DNA of 64,000 nucleotides, from contig NZ_PYUD01000006.1 in the NCBI RefSeq assembly GCF_003028575.1, forward strand, positions 62,001-126,000. Reading direction: 5' to 3'. Of the stretch, positions 11,456 through 20,250 are shown one piece after another (position 1 is the first letter of the stretch; every line of letters starts with the position of its first letter). The notes below the pieces were generated by a model, which was given only the letters and a program-made list of their open reading frames with translations, did no database searches and was not told where the DNA came from. This DNA comes from Halomonas urumqiensis (GTDB lineage: Bacteria > Pseudomonadota > Gammaproteobacteria > Pseudomonadales > Halomonadaceae). Made by a program: the position numbers and the translations under genes.

Positions 11456-11935
11456 TCAGTGGCTGCCGGAACTGCCGAAGCCGCCCGCCCCCCGGTCGCT
11501 GGCCGCGAAATCATCGACAACCTCGAGCTCGGCCTGCACCACCGGAACAAGCACGTACTGTGCCAGGCGCTCGAAGGGCTCGAGCGTGAAGGGGGTCTGG
11601 CCGCGGTTCCACACCGAGACCATCAACTCTCCCTGGTAATCCGAATCGATCAGGCCAACGAGGTTGCCAAGCACGATGCCGTGCTTGTGGCCAAGCCCTG
11701 AGCGCGGCAGGATCATCCCGGCAAGGCCAGGGTCGGCAATGTGAATGGCAAGCCCGGTGCGCACCAGCTCGCATTGTCCAGGGGCGATGGCAAGCGGCGC
11801 CTCCAGCAGGGCGCGCAGATCCATGCCGGCGGAGCCGGATGTCGCGTAACGGGGCAGGTAGTCGGCCATCCGCGGGTCGAGCAGCTTGACGGCCAGTGTC
11901 GGTTTGGCGGGCAGGGAGGGGGCGTTGTCGGTCAT
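11456..11935 (-). CDS. dut: deoxyuridine 5'-triphosphate nucleotidohydrolase
   Basis: A trimeric dUTPase subunit of 159 residues with all five motifs in order: [30 protein letters not shown] with the catalytic Asp, [11 protein letters not shown], and the glycine-rich C-terminal [10 protein letters not shown] arm. It hydrolyses dUTP to dUMP, keeping uracil out of DNA and supplying thymidylate synthesis. GGAAG precedes the ATG. It follows coaBC with a gap of about 50 bases, the common dfp-dut pairing. Confidence 0.97.
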   Translation of the reverse strand: MTDNAPSLPAKPTLAVKLLDPRMADYLPRYATSGSAGMDLRALLEAPLAIAPGQCELVRTGLAIHIADPGLAGMILPRSGLGHKHGIVLGNLVGLIDSDYQGELMVSVWNRGQTPFTLEPFERLAQYVLVPVVQAELEVVDDFAASDRGAGGFGSSGSH

Positions 11936-11970
11936 CGTCGGGCTTCCAGGGGTGTGCGGTTCGATATGGC

Positions 11971-11994
11971 GGTGGTCAGGCCGGTGGTCAGGGT
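11971..11994. repeat. 12-bp tandem duplication carrying the coaBC stop codon
   Basis: GGTGGTCAGGCC is followed directly by GGTGGTCAGGGT. The TCA at 11988-11990 is the coaBC stop on the minus strand, and the second copy repeats it in phase 12 bases downstream. Confidence 0.85.
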
Positions 11995-13268
11995 GTGGCG
12001 CCGGCCGCCAGGCGCGCCAAGGCATGGCGCAGCACGTGCATCGCCAGTTGCGTCTTGGGTTGCGCGGGCAACTGTTCATGGCCGGTGCCATCGGGTGCGG
12101 CACTGTCAAGCCACAGCACCAGGGCGGCGTTGTCATCGGCGCCGAAGCCGAGCCCGGCTTGCGAGACATCGTTGGCGACGATCATGTCGAGTCCCTTGCG
12201 GGTGAGCTTGTCGCGGGCGTAGGTCTCAAGCTCGCGGGTCTCGGCGGCGAAGCCCACCACCAGCGGGTGGCGTGACCCGGTGGGGCGACTGGCTGCCACG
12301 CAGGCGATGATGTCCGGGTTCTTCACCAATTGCAGGGTCAGGCCATCTTCACCATCGCGCTTCTTGATCTTGTGTGCGGCCTGTCGGGTGGCTCGGTAGT
12401 CGGCCACCGCCGCGCAGCCGATGAAGATGTCGCAGTTTGCCGTCAGGCGCATGCTGGCGTCGTGCATCTCCTGGGCCGTCTGTACATCGAGCCGTTCCAC
12501 CCCGGCGGGGCAGGGCAGGTTGACCGGGCCGCTGATCAGCGTGACATGCGCGCCAAGCGTTACCGCCGCCTCGGCCAGGGCATAGCCCATCTTGCCGGAG
12601 CTATGATTGGAGAGGTAGCGCACCGGGTCCAGTGGCTCACGGGTCGGACCGGCGGTGATCACCACGTGAAGGCCTTGGGCCTGGGTGTCGACTGTCGCCT
12701 GGCTCGGCATGTCACTCGTCAACATGGCCTCGGCGATGGCCTCGGGCTCCAGCATGCGCCCGGGCCCCACATCACCACAGGCCTGGTCGCCGCTGGCGGG
12801 GCCCAGCAACCGCCAGCCATCGGCCGCCAGTTGCCTGGCATTGCGTTGGGTGGCGGGGTGGCGCCACATGGCCTGGTTCATGGCTGGCGCCATTACCTTG
12901 TCGGCATCGCTTGCCAGGCACAGGGTGGTCAGCAGATCGTCTGCCTGCCCGGTCGCCAGGCGCGCCATCAGGTCGGCGGTGGCGGGGGCGACCAGGATGG
13001 TATCGGCCCAGCGCGCCAGCTCGATATGGCCCATTCCCGCTTCCGCTTCGGGGTCGAGCAGCGAGGTACGTACCGGCTCGCCGGTCAGGGCCTGGAGGGT
13101 CAGGGGCGTGATGAACGCCTGTGCACCGTCGGTCATCACCACGCGCACCTCACATCCGGCCTGTTTGAGCAGGCGAGCCAATTGGGCACTCTTGTAGGCG
13201 GCGATGCCGGCGCTGATGCCCAGCAGGATGCGGCGGGGGGCGTCCTTGGGGCCTATAGGCGATGACAT
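11988..13268 (-). CDS. coaBC: bifunctional phosphopantothenoylcysteine decarboxylase / phosphopantothenate-cysteine ligase
   Basis: A 426-residue fusion catalysing two steps of coenzyme A synthesis. The N-terminal FMN-binding CoaC half has [18 protein letters not shown], the PAMNQAMW substrate clamp and [10 protein letters not shown] with the catalytic Cys. The C-terminal CoaB half begins at [20 protein letters not shown], carries the [12 protein letters not shown] cytidylate-binding region and contains the KIKK motif. The gene is divergent from radC across a 210-base gap that holds a 14-bp tandem repeat. It leads the minus-strand series coaBC-dut-algC-argB-slmA. Confidence 0.96.
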   Translation of the reverse strand: MSSPIGPKDAPRRILLGISAGIAAYKSAQLARLLKQAGCEVRVVMTDGAQAFITPLTLQALTGEPVRTSLLDPEAEAGMGHIELARWADTILVAPATADLMARLATGQADDLLTTLCLASDADKVMAPAMNQAMWRHPATQRNARQLAADGWRLLGPASGDQACGDVGPGRMLEPEAIAEAMLTSDMPSQATVDTQAQGLHVVITAGPTREPLDPVRYLSNHSSGKMGYALAEAAVTLGAHVTLISGPVNLPCPAGVERLDVQTAQEMHDASMRLTANCDIFIGCAAVADYRATRQAAHKIKKRDGEDGLTLQLVKNPDIIACVAASRPTGSRHPLVVGFAAETRELETYARDKLTRKGLDMIVANDVSQAGLGFGADDNAALVLWLDSAAPDGTGHEQLPAQPKTQLAMHVLRHALARLAAGATP

Positions 13269-13395
13269 GGGCGTTGATCCAGGCGGTTTTGTCAGGCGCC
13301 TACCTTACCACCGGGGCTCGGCCTTGCGTAGCCGTGGCGACCCGGCCACGCGGGGCTACACTGGGTTCAGGACGGCGGCGCATGGAGCGGTGCCA

Positions 13396-13451
13396 GGTGC
13401 TTGTATCAAGGTGCTTGTATCAAGGTGCTTGTATCCAGGTGCCTATAGATA
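13396..13451. repeat. 14-bp tandem repeat in the coaBC-radC gap, followed by GATA-type tetranucleotides
   Basis: Units of GGTGCTTGTATCAA start at 13396, 13410, 13424 and 13438; the last decays into a short run of AGAT/GATA tetranucleotides up to about 13468. The array ends just before the radC ribosome-binding site. Confidence 0.9.
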
Positions 13452-13478
13452 GATGGATAGATAGAAAGGGAGACAGGG

Positions 13479-14153
13479 ATGTCGATTCGTGACTGGCCAG
13501 AGGGCGAGCGCCCCCGTGAAAAGTTGCTGACGCTGGGGCCGGAGGCCCTGTCGGATGCCGAGTTGCTGGCGATCTTTCTGCGCGTGGGGGTGGCCGGGCG
13601 TTCCGCAGTGGATCTCGCCCGCGACCTGTTGACGCGTTTCGGTGGGCTGCGCCAGCTGCTGGAAGCCGATCATGCGGCCTTCTGCGCGGCGCGTGGCATG
13701 GGGACCGCCAAGTTCGCGCAGTTGCAGGCGACCCTGGAGCTTTCCCGGCGCCACCTGGCAAGCCAGCTGTCGCGTGGCGATGCGTTGACGTCCCCAGGGC
13801 TTGTCAGGGCCTTTCTCTCTTCGCAGTTGCGCCACCTCGGCCACGAGGAGTTTGCCGCGCTGTTTCTCGACAGCCAGCATCGCGTGATCCGTTTCGAGAC
13901 GCTGTTTCGTGGCACCCTGGACAGTGCCTCGGTCTATCCGCGAGAGGTCGCACGCCGGGCGCTGGAACTGGGGGCCGGGGCGGTGATCTTTGCCCATAAC
14001 CATCCCTCCGGGGTCGCCGAGCCCAGTGATGCCGACCGGCGTATCACCGAGCGCCTGCGCGAGGCGCTGGGGTTGTTCGAGGTCCGTGTGCTGGACCATT
14101 TCGTGGTGGGCGATGGCGAGGTGGTGTCGTTTGCCGAGCGCGGCTGGCTTTAA
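13479..14153 (+). CDS. radC: RadC family JAB/MPN-domain protein
   Basis: A 224-residue RadC protein. The N-terminal part holds a helix-hairpin-helix-like region ([30 protein letters not shown]). The C-terminal part is a JAB1/MPN domain with an intact metalloprotease-type metal motif, [14 protein letters not shown]. The name is historical and the biochemical role remains uncertain; it is no longer accepted as a core DNA-repair protein in E. coli. GGGAGA lies before the ATG. The position upstream of rpmB-rpmG and opposite coaBC is the standard gammaproteobacterial arrangement. Confidence 0.95.
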   Translation: MSIRDWPEGERPREKLLTLGPEALSDAELLAIFLRVGVAGRSAVDLARDLLTRFGGLRQLLEADHAAFCAARGMGTAKFAQLQATLELSRRHLASQLSRGDALTSPGLVRAFLSSQLRHLGHEEFAALFLDSQHRVIRFETLFRGTLDSASVYPREVARRALELGAGAVIFAHNHPSGVAEPSDADRRITERLREALGLFEVRVLDHFVVGDGEVVSFAERGWL

Positions 14154-14362
14154 GCGTGGCCGTTCATTCGCCACCGTGCCCTCTGCCCGGCGATACGTGC
14201 GCCTTGGGCTGGCATGGGAATGCGCGGTGAAATCCGCTATACTGCGGCGCGCTGCTGCACCGGGTCCCACGCGACTCGCCAATGTGGAGCGGTCGTGTCA
14301 CACCCCTGTCGGATTTCACTATGGCAGGGCAATCGTAGTTGGACATGACGAGTGGCGCCGGG

Positions 14363-14447
14363 GACAGGTCGAAGAGGAGGTCTTTTGCCATGGATGGCAA
14401 AAGTAGCGCCCAGGGAGGGGTTCACAGCGCCTCCTCGCAGACCTGTC
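14363..14447 (+). repeat. 85-nt structured interspersed repeat, copy 1
   Basis: Nested inverted repeats: outer arms 14363-14370 and 14440-14447 (GACAGGTC/GACCTGTC), second arms 14374-14380 and 14430-14436 (GAGGAGG/CCTCCTC), and an inner 10-bp hairpin 14382-14391/14394-14403 built on CTTTTGCC. A 26-base single-stranded segment (14404-14429), conserved in all three copies, lies between the inner hairpin and the second right arm. Similarity continues outward on both sides (GCGCCGGG before, CAGCTCCGAG after). Confidence 0.9.
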
Positions 14448-14509
14448 GACGGTACAGCTCCGAGAGAAATTGCTAACTGCGATAGCCCTGTCGGATCACG
14501 CCGAAACGC

Positions 14510-14538
14510 TTGCCTGGTCAGGCGCAGTCTGGTATAAA
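14510..14538 (+). promoter_or_regulatory. promoter of rpmB-rpmG
   Basis: TTGCCT (14510-14515), a 17-base spacer and TATAAA (14533-14538), with an extended -10 TG at 14530-14531. The predicted leader is about 115 bases before rpmB. Confidence 0.6.
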
Positions 14539-14661
14539 GTGCAGCCTTTGAATTCCCTTGGGTCAAATGACGCGGGATATCCCGGTTTGCCCGACAGGTA
14601 TCGAACATTCAGGTTATTGAACGCTCAGATTTTACATCTGGCCCAGCGGTTGGAGGCTCCC

Positions 14662-14898
14662 ATGTCCAAAGTATGTCAGGTTACCGGCAAGCGCCCGGTG
14701 ACGGGTAACAACGTTTCACACTCCCAGCGCAAGACGCGCCGTCGTTTCTTGCCGAACCTGCACTCCCACCGTTTCTGGGTGGAGTCCGAGAATCGCTTCG
14801 TCAAGCTGCGCGTCTCGACCAAGGGCATGCGTATCATCGACAAGCGTGGTATCGAGGCCGTCATCAGCGATATCCGCAAGCGCGGCGACGCCATCTAA
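14662..14898 (+). CDS. rpmB: 50S ribosomal protein L28
   Basis: A 78-residue basic ribosomal protein identical in plan to E. coli L28: it begins [20 protein letters not shown], followed by the [11 protein letters not shown] region. The start is fixed by this N-terminus, at ATG 14662 behind GGAGG-like sequence. The longer in-frame ORF upstream has no similarity and crosses the promoter. It forms the usual rpmB-rpmG pair. Confidence 0.98.
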   Translation: MSKVCQVTGKRPVTGNNVSHSQRKTRRRFLPNLHSHRFWVESENRFVKLRVSTKGMRIIDKRGIEAVISDIRKRGDAI

Positions 14899-14943
14899 GC
14901 TAGCGTCTAGCCGTCCAGCGATTCACTCAGGGAGCAAGCCGTC

Positions 14944-15099
14944 ATGCGTGACAAGATCAAGTTGGTGTCCAGCGCCGGTACCGGCCATTTCTACACCACC
15001 GACAAGAACAAGCGGAACACCCCGGACAAGCTCGAATTCAAGAAATTCGACCCGGTCGTCCGCAAGCATGTGATGTACAAGGAAGCCAAGATCAAGTAA
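14944..15099 (+). CDS. rpmG: 50S ribosomal protein L33
   Basis: A 51-residue protein beginning [19 protein letters not shown] and ending YKEAKIK, matching bacterial L33. The CxxC zinc-binding pairs are absent, so this is the zinc-independent (C-minus) form usual in Proteobacteria. It lies 45 bases after rpmB behind GGGAG, in the same transcript. Confidence 0.97.
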   Translation: MRDKIKLVSSAGTGHFYTTDKNKRNTPDKLEFKKFDPVVRKHVMYKEAKIK

Positions 15100-15136
15100 G
15101 TCCTGGTCTTCTTCTGCAGGTGTTCAAACCTGTCTT

Positions 15137-15165
15137 CCTGAACCCGGCCTTCGGTCGGGTTCAGG
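15137..15165 (+). terminator. hairpin after rpmG
   Basis: Arms of 13 bases (CCTGAACCCGGCC and its near-complement, one G-T pair) with loop TTC. Only a weak T stretch follows, so it may attenuate rather than stop transcription into mutM. Confidence 0.6.
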
Positions 15166-15199
15166 CGTTTGTGAAGCGTTTCCTCTGTGGAGCGACAGC

Positions 15200-16036
15200 A
15201 TGCCCGAGTTGCCGGAGGTCGAGACGACCCGCCGCGGAATTGCCCCACACCTGGAAGGTCGCGAGATCAGCGAGGTGATCGTGCGCCAGCCACGGCTGCG
15301 CGTGCCGGTGCCCGGTGATCTCGTCGAGCGCCTGGTCGGCGCCCGCATCGGCGTTCTCGACCGCCGCGCCAAGTACTTGCTGGTGCCCGTTCTGCCGGGT
15401 TCGCCCCGTGAGCCTGCCGGTACCCTGCTGTGGCACCTTGGCATGTCCGGCAGCCTGCGTATGGCGCGTATCGGAGACTTGCCGAAGAAGCACGATCATG
15501 TCGACCTGGTGCTCGATGATGGCGCCATCCTGCGCTATCACGACCCGCGTCGCTTCGGTTTCGTCGATTGGCTGTCAGGCACCCCCGACACGGATACGCG
15601 GCTTGCGCGCCTGGGCCCCGAACCGTTGTCGGAGGCCTTCGATGGCGAGCGGCTGTTCTCACTGTCGCGCGGGCGCCGCCTGGCGGTGAAGCCGTTTTTG
15701 ATGGATAACGCCGTGGTGGTCGGGGTGGGCAACATCTACGCCAGCGAAGCGCTGTTCCTTGCCGGTATCGACCCTCGTCGCGCGGCGGGGCGTATCTCCC
15801 GGGAGCGTTATGACCGTCTGGCCGCTGCGGTACGCGAGGTACTGGCCGCCGCCATCGCCCAGGGTGGCACCACCCTGCGCGACTTCGTCAGTGGCACTGG
15901 CGAGCCCGGCTATTTCAAGCAACGGCTCAATGTCTATGGCCGAAATGGCCAGCCTTGCCAGCGTTGTGGCGCCGAGTTGCGGCTGGTGACCCTTGGCCAG
16001 CGTGCCAGCGTCTTCTGCCGCGTCTGCCAGAGCTGA
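15200..16036 (+). CDS. mutM: formamidopyrimidine-DNA glycosylase
   Basis: A 278-residue DNA repair glycosylase/AP lyase that removes 8-oxoguanine and ring-opened purines. The catalytic N-terminus [13 protein letters not shown] (Pro2 nucleophile, Glu3) is intact, as are a beta-strand Lys after RRAKYLL, the helix-two-turn-helix ([19 protein letters not shown]) and the C-terminal zinc finger (CQRCG then CRVCQ). It is slightly longer than E. coli MutM because of a few extra residues around [10 protein letters not shown]. The rpmBG-mutM order is common in this class. Confidence 0.96.
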   Translation: MPELPEVETTRRGIAPHLEGREISEVIVRQPRLRVPVPGDLVERLVGARIGVLDRRAKYLLVPVLPGSPREPAGTLLWHLGMSGSLRMARIGDLPKKHDHVDLVLDDGAILRYHDPRRFGFVDWLSGTPDTDTRLARLGPEPLSEAFDGERLFSLSRGRRLAVKPFLMDNAVVVGVGNIYASEALFLAGIDPRRAAGRISRERYDRLAAAVREVLAAAIAQGGTTLRDFVSGTGEPGYFKQRLNVYGRNGQPCQRCGAELRLVTLGQRASVFCRVCQS

Positions 16037-16080
16037 ACGGCCTGCCTGGTCGTTCACCACCCTATTCACGAGACTAGCCC

Positions 16081-17274
16081 ATGACCCTTCCGTCCCTGCG
16101 CCTCAAGAAGCACGCCGACCGTCGCCTCAAGGCCGGCCACCTGTGGCTCTACTCCAACGAGATCGATACCGATGCCACCCCGCTCAAGACCCTTGAGGCG
16201 GGCCAGCAGGTGGTGGTCGAGGCCGCCAACGGCAAGGCCCTGGGCGTGGCCTATGTCAACCCGCATTCGCTGATCTGCGCGCGGCTGTTGTCGCGCGAGC
16301 CGAAGCAGGGGCTGGATCGCTCGCTGCTGGTGCACCGCTTGAATCAGGCCCTGTCGCTGCGCGAGCAACTGTTCGCCAAGCCGTTCTATCGGCTGGTGCA
16401 TGGTGAGGGCGACCTGCTGCCAGGGCTTGTCATCGATCGTTTCGGTGACGTGCTGGTGGTGCAACTGAATACCGCCGGCATGCAGGCCGTGCTCGAGGAG
16501 CTGCTCGATGCCCTGGACAAGGTGCTGTCGCCGTCGGTGGTGGTGCTGCGCAACGATACCAGCGGGCGTCGCCAGGAAGGACTCGAGCTTACCGTCGAGG
16601 TCGTCAAGGGTGAGCTGCCGGACCAGGTGATCATTGAAGAGAACGGCGTGCGCTTCGGGGTGCCGATTCTCGATGGCCAGAAGACCGGATGGTTCTATGA
16701 TCACCGCATCAACCGTGCCTGGTTGAATGAGCGGGTGGCGGGCAAGCGGGTGCTCGACCTGTTCAGCTACGTGGGTGGCTGGGGCATACAGGCCGCCGCC
16801 AGTGGCGCAAGCGAAGTGCTCTGCGTGGACTCCTCCGCCGCGGCATTGGCGCGCGTCGCCGAGAACGCCACGCTCAATGGCCTGCATGAGCAGGTGGCGG
16901 TGGGCGAGGGCGATGCCCTCGAGGCGCTGGCAGCACTTAAGGCCGATGGTGAGCAGTTCGACGTGGTGATCCTCGACCCTCCGGCGTTCATCAAGAAGCG
17001 CAAGGACATCCCCAATGGCGAACGTGCCTATGGCCGTCTCAATCGCGAGGCGATGCGCCTGCTGGGACGTGATGGCCTGTTGCTTTCGGCGTCCTGCTCG
17101 ATGCATCTGGCACCGGAGCGCCTGGTCGATGTGGTGCGCGGCGCGGTGCGTCATCAGGACCGCCATGGCCAGATCCTCTTCCAGGGTCACCAGGGGCCGG
17201 ATCACCCCGTGCATCCGGCAATCCCCGAGACGGCCTACCTGAAGGCCCTGGGCGTTCGCGTGTTCCGCGACTGA
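16081..17274 (+). CDS. rlmI: 23S rRNA (cytosine-1962 C5)-methyltransferase
   Basis: A 397-residue class I methyltransferase with an N-terminal PUA RNA-binding domain (RLKKHADRRLKAGHLWLYSNEID). An RlmI-type central domain (GQKTGWFYDHRINR) and a SAM-binding Rossmann domain follow (VLDLFSYVGGWGIQAAASGA, catalytic-loop LDPPAFIKKRKD). The active-site cysteine lies in LLLSASCSMHL. RlmI methylates C1962 of 23S rRNA. Its stop codon is the start of an 8-bp triplication. Confidence 0.95.
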   Translation: MTLPSLRLKKHADRRLKAGHLWLYSNEIDTDATPLKTLEAGQQVVVEAANGKALGVAYVNPHSLICARLLSREPKQGLDRSLLVHRLNQALSLREQLFAKPFYRLVHGEGDLLPGLVIDRFGDVLVVQLNTAGMQAVLEELLDALDKVLSPSVVVLRNDTSGRRQEGLELTVEVVKGELPDQVIIEENGVRFGVPILDGQKTGWFYDHRINRAWLNERVAGKRVLDLFSYVGGWGIQAAASGASEVLCVDSSAAALARVAENATLNGLHEQVAVGEGDALEALAALKADGEQFDVVILDPPAFIKKRKDIPNGERAYGRLNREAMRLLGRDGLLLSASCSMHLAPERLVDVVRGAVRHQDRHGQILFQGHQGPDHPVHPAIPETAYLKALGVRVFRD

Positions 17275-17292
17275 ATGACTGAACGACTGATG
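17269..17292. repeat. 8-bp tandem triplication carrying the rlmI stop codon
   Basis: GACTGAAT, GACTGAAC and GACTGATG follow one another. The TGA in the first unit is the rlmI stop (17272-17274). Confidence 0.85.
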
Positions 17293-17335
17293 AGCGCCCA
17301 TCGCGTCACGATGCCAAGCTGACCGGGAGAGGTCC

Positions 17336-17656
17336 ATGACAGCCCCTCGCTATGTGCGTGTCTTCGCCCATTCCAACACGTTGCTGGTCAGTCATGTGCG
17401 CAACCTGCTGGATGCCGCCGGCATTCCTGTGGAGTTGCGCAACATGACGCTGGGGGGCGGGGCCGGCGAATTGCCGCTTGGCGAATGCGAGCCCGAAGTG
17501 TGGGTCGCCCCTCACAACCGCGAACGTGCCGAGGGGTTGATCCGGGCCGCCATGGAGGGCGGTGGCTCGGCGGCTGACTGGATCTGCCCACGCTGTGGCG
17601 AGCGCATCGATGGGGTGTTCGAGGCTTGCTGGAACTGCGCCGTCGAGGCGCGGTGA
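17336..17656 (+). CDS. DUF2007-type protein with C-terminal zinc ribbon
   Basis: A 106-residue protein. Residues about 5-75 form the small DUF2007 (putative signal-transducing) fold: YVRVFAHSNTLLVSHVRNLLDAAGIPVEL, then EPEVWVAPHNRERAEGLI. The last 25 residues are a zinc ribbon, WICPRCGERIDG followed by CWNC. Family members are often predicted nucleotide- or protein-binding adaptors, but no function is established. It has its own ribosome-binding site (GGGAGAGG) and a terminator behind it, so it may be transcribed with rlmI only partly or not at all. Confidence 0.8.
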   Translation: MTAPRYVRVFAHSNTLLVSHVRNLLDAAGIPVELRNMTLGGGAGELPLGECEPEVWVAPHNRERAEGLIRAAMEGGGSAADWICPRCGERIDGVFEACWNCAVEAR

Positions 17657-17709
17657 TTCACCCCGCCACCTTCCTGTAAAACGGGTGTTTTGCAGCAGTA
17701 TTTTTTGTG

Positions 17710-17738
17710 AAAAAAGCCGCCTTGCGCGGTTTTTTTTG
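17710..17738 (+). terminator. rho-independent terminator before ald
   Basis: Six A, G, CCGC, loop CTTGC, GCGG and then eight T form an 11-bp stem (one G-T pair) with a strong U tract. Confidence 0.85.
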
Positions 17739-17833
17739 TTCTTGGTTGCAGGTGCTTTATGGATGAACTGGCTGTGCTGTAATGCGGACATGATCCTGTA
17801 TTACTGCCCAGCCAAACCCGTTCAGGAGGCTCC

Positions 17834-18949
17834 ATGAAGATCGCCGTTCCCAAGGAAATCAAGAACCACGAGTACCGTGTGGCCCTGACCCCAACCGGCG
17901 CACGTGAGCTGGTGGGTCGTGGCCACCAGGTCACTGTTCAGGCGGGTGCTGGCGAGGGCGCCGGTTTCCCGGATGCCGACTTCGAGGCAGCGGGTGCCAG
18001 TATCGAAGCGGATGTGGCAAGCCTCTGGGCAAGCGCCGAGCTGATCCTCAAGGTCAAGGAGCCGCAGGCGGAGGAGGTCTCACGTTTGCAGAGTGGCCAG
18101 ACGCTGTTCACCTACCTGCACCTGGCGGCCGAGGAGTCGCTGACCCGCGGCCTGATTGAAAGCGGTGCCACGTGTGTCGCCTATGAGACCATCACCGACC
18201 GCCAGGGTGGCCTGCCGCTGCTGGCACCGATGAGCACCGTGGCTGGCCGCATGGCCGTCCAGGCGGGTGCCCATAGCCTGGAAAAGGCCCAGGGTGGCGC
18301 CGGTGTGCTGTTGCCCGGCGTGCCTGGCGTGCCGCCGGCCAAGGTGGCGGTGATCGGCGGTGGCGTGGTGGGCGAGAACGCCGCGCGCATGGCGCTTGGC
18401 CTGGGTGCCGAGGTCACCGTGCTGGACAAGTCGATCCCGCGTCTTGAAACGCTCGATGACCGCTATCAAGGCCGCATGAGGACGGTGTTCTCGACCGCCG
18501 ATGCGATCGATCAGGCGGTACGCGAGTGCGACCTGATCATCGGCGCCGTGCTGATTCCAGGCGCCGCCGCGCCCAAGCTGATCACCCGCGAGATGCTCGC
18601 TGACATGCAGCCGGGCAGCGTACTGGTGGACGTCGCCATCGACCAGGGAGGTTGCTTCGAGACGAGCCGGCCAACGACCCATGCCGAGCCCACCTATGTG
18701 GTCGATGGCATCGTGCATTACTGCGTGGCCAACATGCCCGGTGCGGTGGCGCGCACCTCCACCCAGGCGCTGACCAACGCCACACTGCCGTTCGTGATCG
18801 CACTGGCTGACAAGGGCTGGAAACAGGCACTGGCCGACGACGCCCACTTCGCCGCCGGCCTCAATGTCCACGACGGCAAGGTGACCTACCGTGCGGTGGC
18901 CGAAGCGTTCGGGCTGGAGTATGTCGCGCCAGGTAAGCTGCTGGACTGA
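17834..18949 (+). CDS. ald: alanine dehydrogenase
   Basis: A 371-residue NAD-dependent enzyme that interconverts L-alanine with pyruvate and ammonia. The conserved start is [20 protein letters not shown]. The catalytic Lys/His region contains KVKEPQ and [11 protein letters not shown], the NAD-binding fingerprint is [18 protein letters not shown], and [13 protein letters not shown] and [13 protein letters not shown] are family signatures. GGAGG precedes the ATG. It stands alone, with terminator-like hairpins on both sides. Confidence 0.96.
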   Translation: MKIAVPKEIKNHEYRVALTPTGARELVGRGHQVTVQAGAGEGAGFPDADFEAAGASIEADVASLWASAELILKVKEPQAEEVSRLQSGQTLFTYLHLAAEESLTRGLIESGATCVAYETITDRQGGLPLLAPMSTVAGRMAVQAGAHSLEKAQGGAGVLLPGVPGVPPAKVAVIGGGVVGENAARMALGLGAEVTVLDKSIPRLETLDDRYQGRMRTVFSTADAIDQAVRECDLIIGAVLIPGAAAPKLITREMLADMQPGSVLVDVAIDQGGCFETSRPTTHAEPTYVVDGIVHYCVANMPGAVARTSTQALTNATLPFVIALADKGWKQALADDAHFAAGLNVHDGKVTYRAVAEAFGLEYVAPGKLLD

Positions 18950-18967
18950 TACCTTGGTGGGCATCCC

Positions 18968-19014
18968 CAAGGCGAGCGACGCCGGGGCCGGTTCAATCCG
19001 CCCCGGTCGCCTTG
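18968..19014 (+). terminator. long hairpin between ald and trpS
   Basis: CAAGGCGA and CCGGGGC pair with GCCCCGG and TCGCCTTG around an 11-base loop, with a six-base internal bulge. There is no clear T tract, so it may be a processing or rho-linked structure rather than a classic terminator. Confidence 0.4.
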
Positions 19015-19068
19015 ATCGGGGCCGCGCGTTACCATAGCGGGCATTTCCGACAGCAGAGTCCGCTTTCC

Positions 19069-20094
19069 ATGAGTGCAGCTTCCAAGACCACCCGCGTTCT
19101 CACCGGCATCACCACCACCGGCACCCCGCACCTGGGCAACTATGTCGGTGCCATCAAGCCGGCCATCGCGGCAAGCCAGGACCCCAGTGTCCAGTCGTAC
19201 TACTTCCTGGCCGACCTGCACGCGCTGATCAAATGCCAGGATCCTCAGCGGGTGCAGGAGTCGCGCCTGGAGATCGCCGCTACCTGGCTGGCGTTGGGGC
19301 TGGATACCGACAATGCCATCTTCTACCGCCAGTCGGACGTGCCGGAAATCACCGAGCTGACCTGGATGCTCTCCTGTGTGTGCGCCAAGGGGTTGATGAA
19401 CCGTGCCCACGCCTACAAGGCGGCGGTGGCGGAGAATGAGGCGGCCGGCAACCAGGACCCCGACAAGGGCATCACCATGGGCTTGTTCGGTTACCCGGTG
19501 CTGATGGCCGCCGACATCCTGATGTTCAATGCCCACCGAGTGCCGGTGGGGCGCGACCAGATCCAGCACATCGAGATGGCGCGTGATATCGCCGGTCGCT
19601 TCAATCACCTCTACAAGGGGGAGTACTTCACTCAGCCAGAGGCGGTGGTGGACGACAATGTGGCGGTCCTCAATGGCCTGGACGGTCGCAAGATGTCCAA
19701 GAGCTACAACAACACCATTCCGTTGTTCGTGGCGGAGAAGAAGCTGCTCAAGCTGGTGCGCAAGATCAAGACCAACTCGCTGGAGCCGGGCGAGCCAAAG
19801 GATCCGGATACCTGCACGCTGTTCCAGATCTATTCGGCCTTCGCCACGGCCGAGGAAACCGCCGCGCTGCGCACCGAATACGCCAACGGCATCGGCTGGG
19901 GCGATGCCAAGAACCGCCTGTTCGAATACCTCAATGAGCAACTCCGCGAGCCCAGGGAGCGTTACCAGGCATTGATGGAGGACCCGGCCCACATCGAGTC
20001 GGTGTTGCACAAGGGCGCGGAGCGCGCAAGGGCCGAGGCCGCGCCTTTCATGGATCGTCTGCGGCAGGCGGCGGGGCTGGGTCGCTTTATCTGA
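19069..20094 (+). CDS. trpS: tryptophanyl-tRNA synthetase
   Basis: A 341-residue class Ic aminoacyl-tRNA synthetase. The HIGH-equivalent is GTPHLGNYVGAI, the KMSKS motif is DGRKMSKSYNN, and the tryptophan pocket segments include GLFGYPVLMAADILMF and GRDQIQHIEMARDIA. The start is placed at ATG 19069 (MSAASKTTRVLTGI); the upstream in-frame ORF adds 19 residues with no family match. It charges tRNA-Trp. A strong GC hairpin follows. Confidence 0.97.
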   Translation: MSAASKTTRVLTGITTTGTPHLGNYVGAIKPAIAASQDPSVQSYYFLADLHALIKCQDPQRVQESRLEIAATWLALGLDTDNAIFYRQSDVPEITELTWMLSCVCAKGLMNRAHAYKAAVAENEAAGNQDPDKGITMGLFGYPVLMAADILMFNAHRVPVGRDQIQHIEMARDIAGRFNHLYKGEYFTQPEAVVDDNVAVLNGLDGRKMSKSYNNTIPLFVAEKKLLKLVRKIKTNSLEPGEPKDPDTCTLFQIYSAFATAEETAALRTEYANGIGWGDAKNRLFEYLNEQLREPRERYQALMEDPAHIESVLHKGAERARAEAAPFMDRLRQAAGLGRFI

Positions 20095-20130
20095 CTGCCA
20101 GGGGGCGAGCGGGGTATTGCCGCCGAACCG

Positions 20131-20152
20131 CGCCCCGGCCCGTGCCGGGGCG
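20131..20152 (+). terminator. GC-rich hairpin after trpS
   Basis: Perfect 9-bp stem CGCCCCGGC/GCCGGGGCG with loop CCGT. No T tract follows. Confidence 0.45.
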
Positions 20153-20250
20153 CAGTCGGTTACGGCAATATCGCCAGAGCGTGATAGAGTTATCGGAAAG
20201 GCATCGCAGAATGCCCACGGCCCGTTCCAGTCAACGCACCGAGACGAGAG

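Larger units (their letters stand above)
14154..14661 (+). other. radC-rpmB intergenic region (508 bases)
   Basis: No gene is seen in this gap. It holds a TATACT element flanked by CCGC and GCGG (14234-14247), one copy of the 85-nt structured repeat (14363-14447) and the rpmB promoter (14510-14538), and it ends with the untranslated leader of rpmB. Confidence 0.7.
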
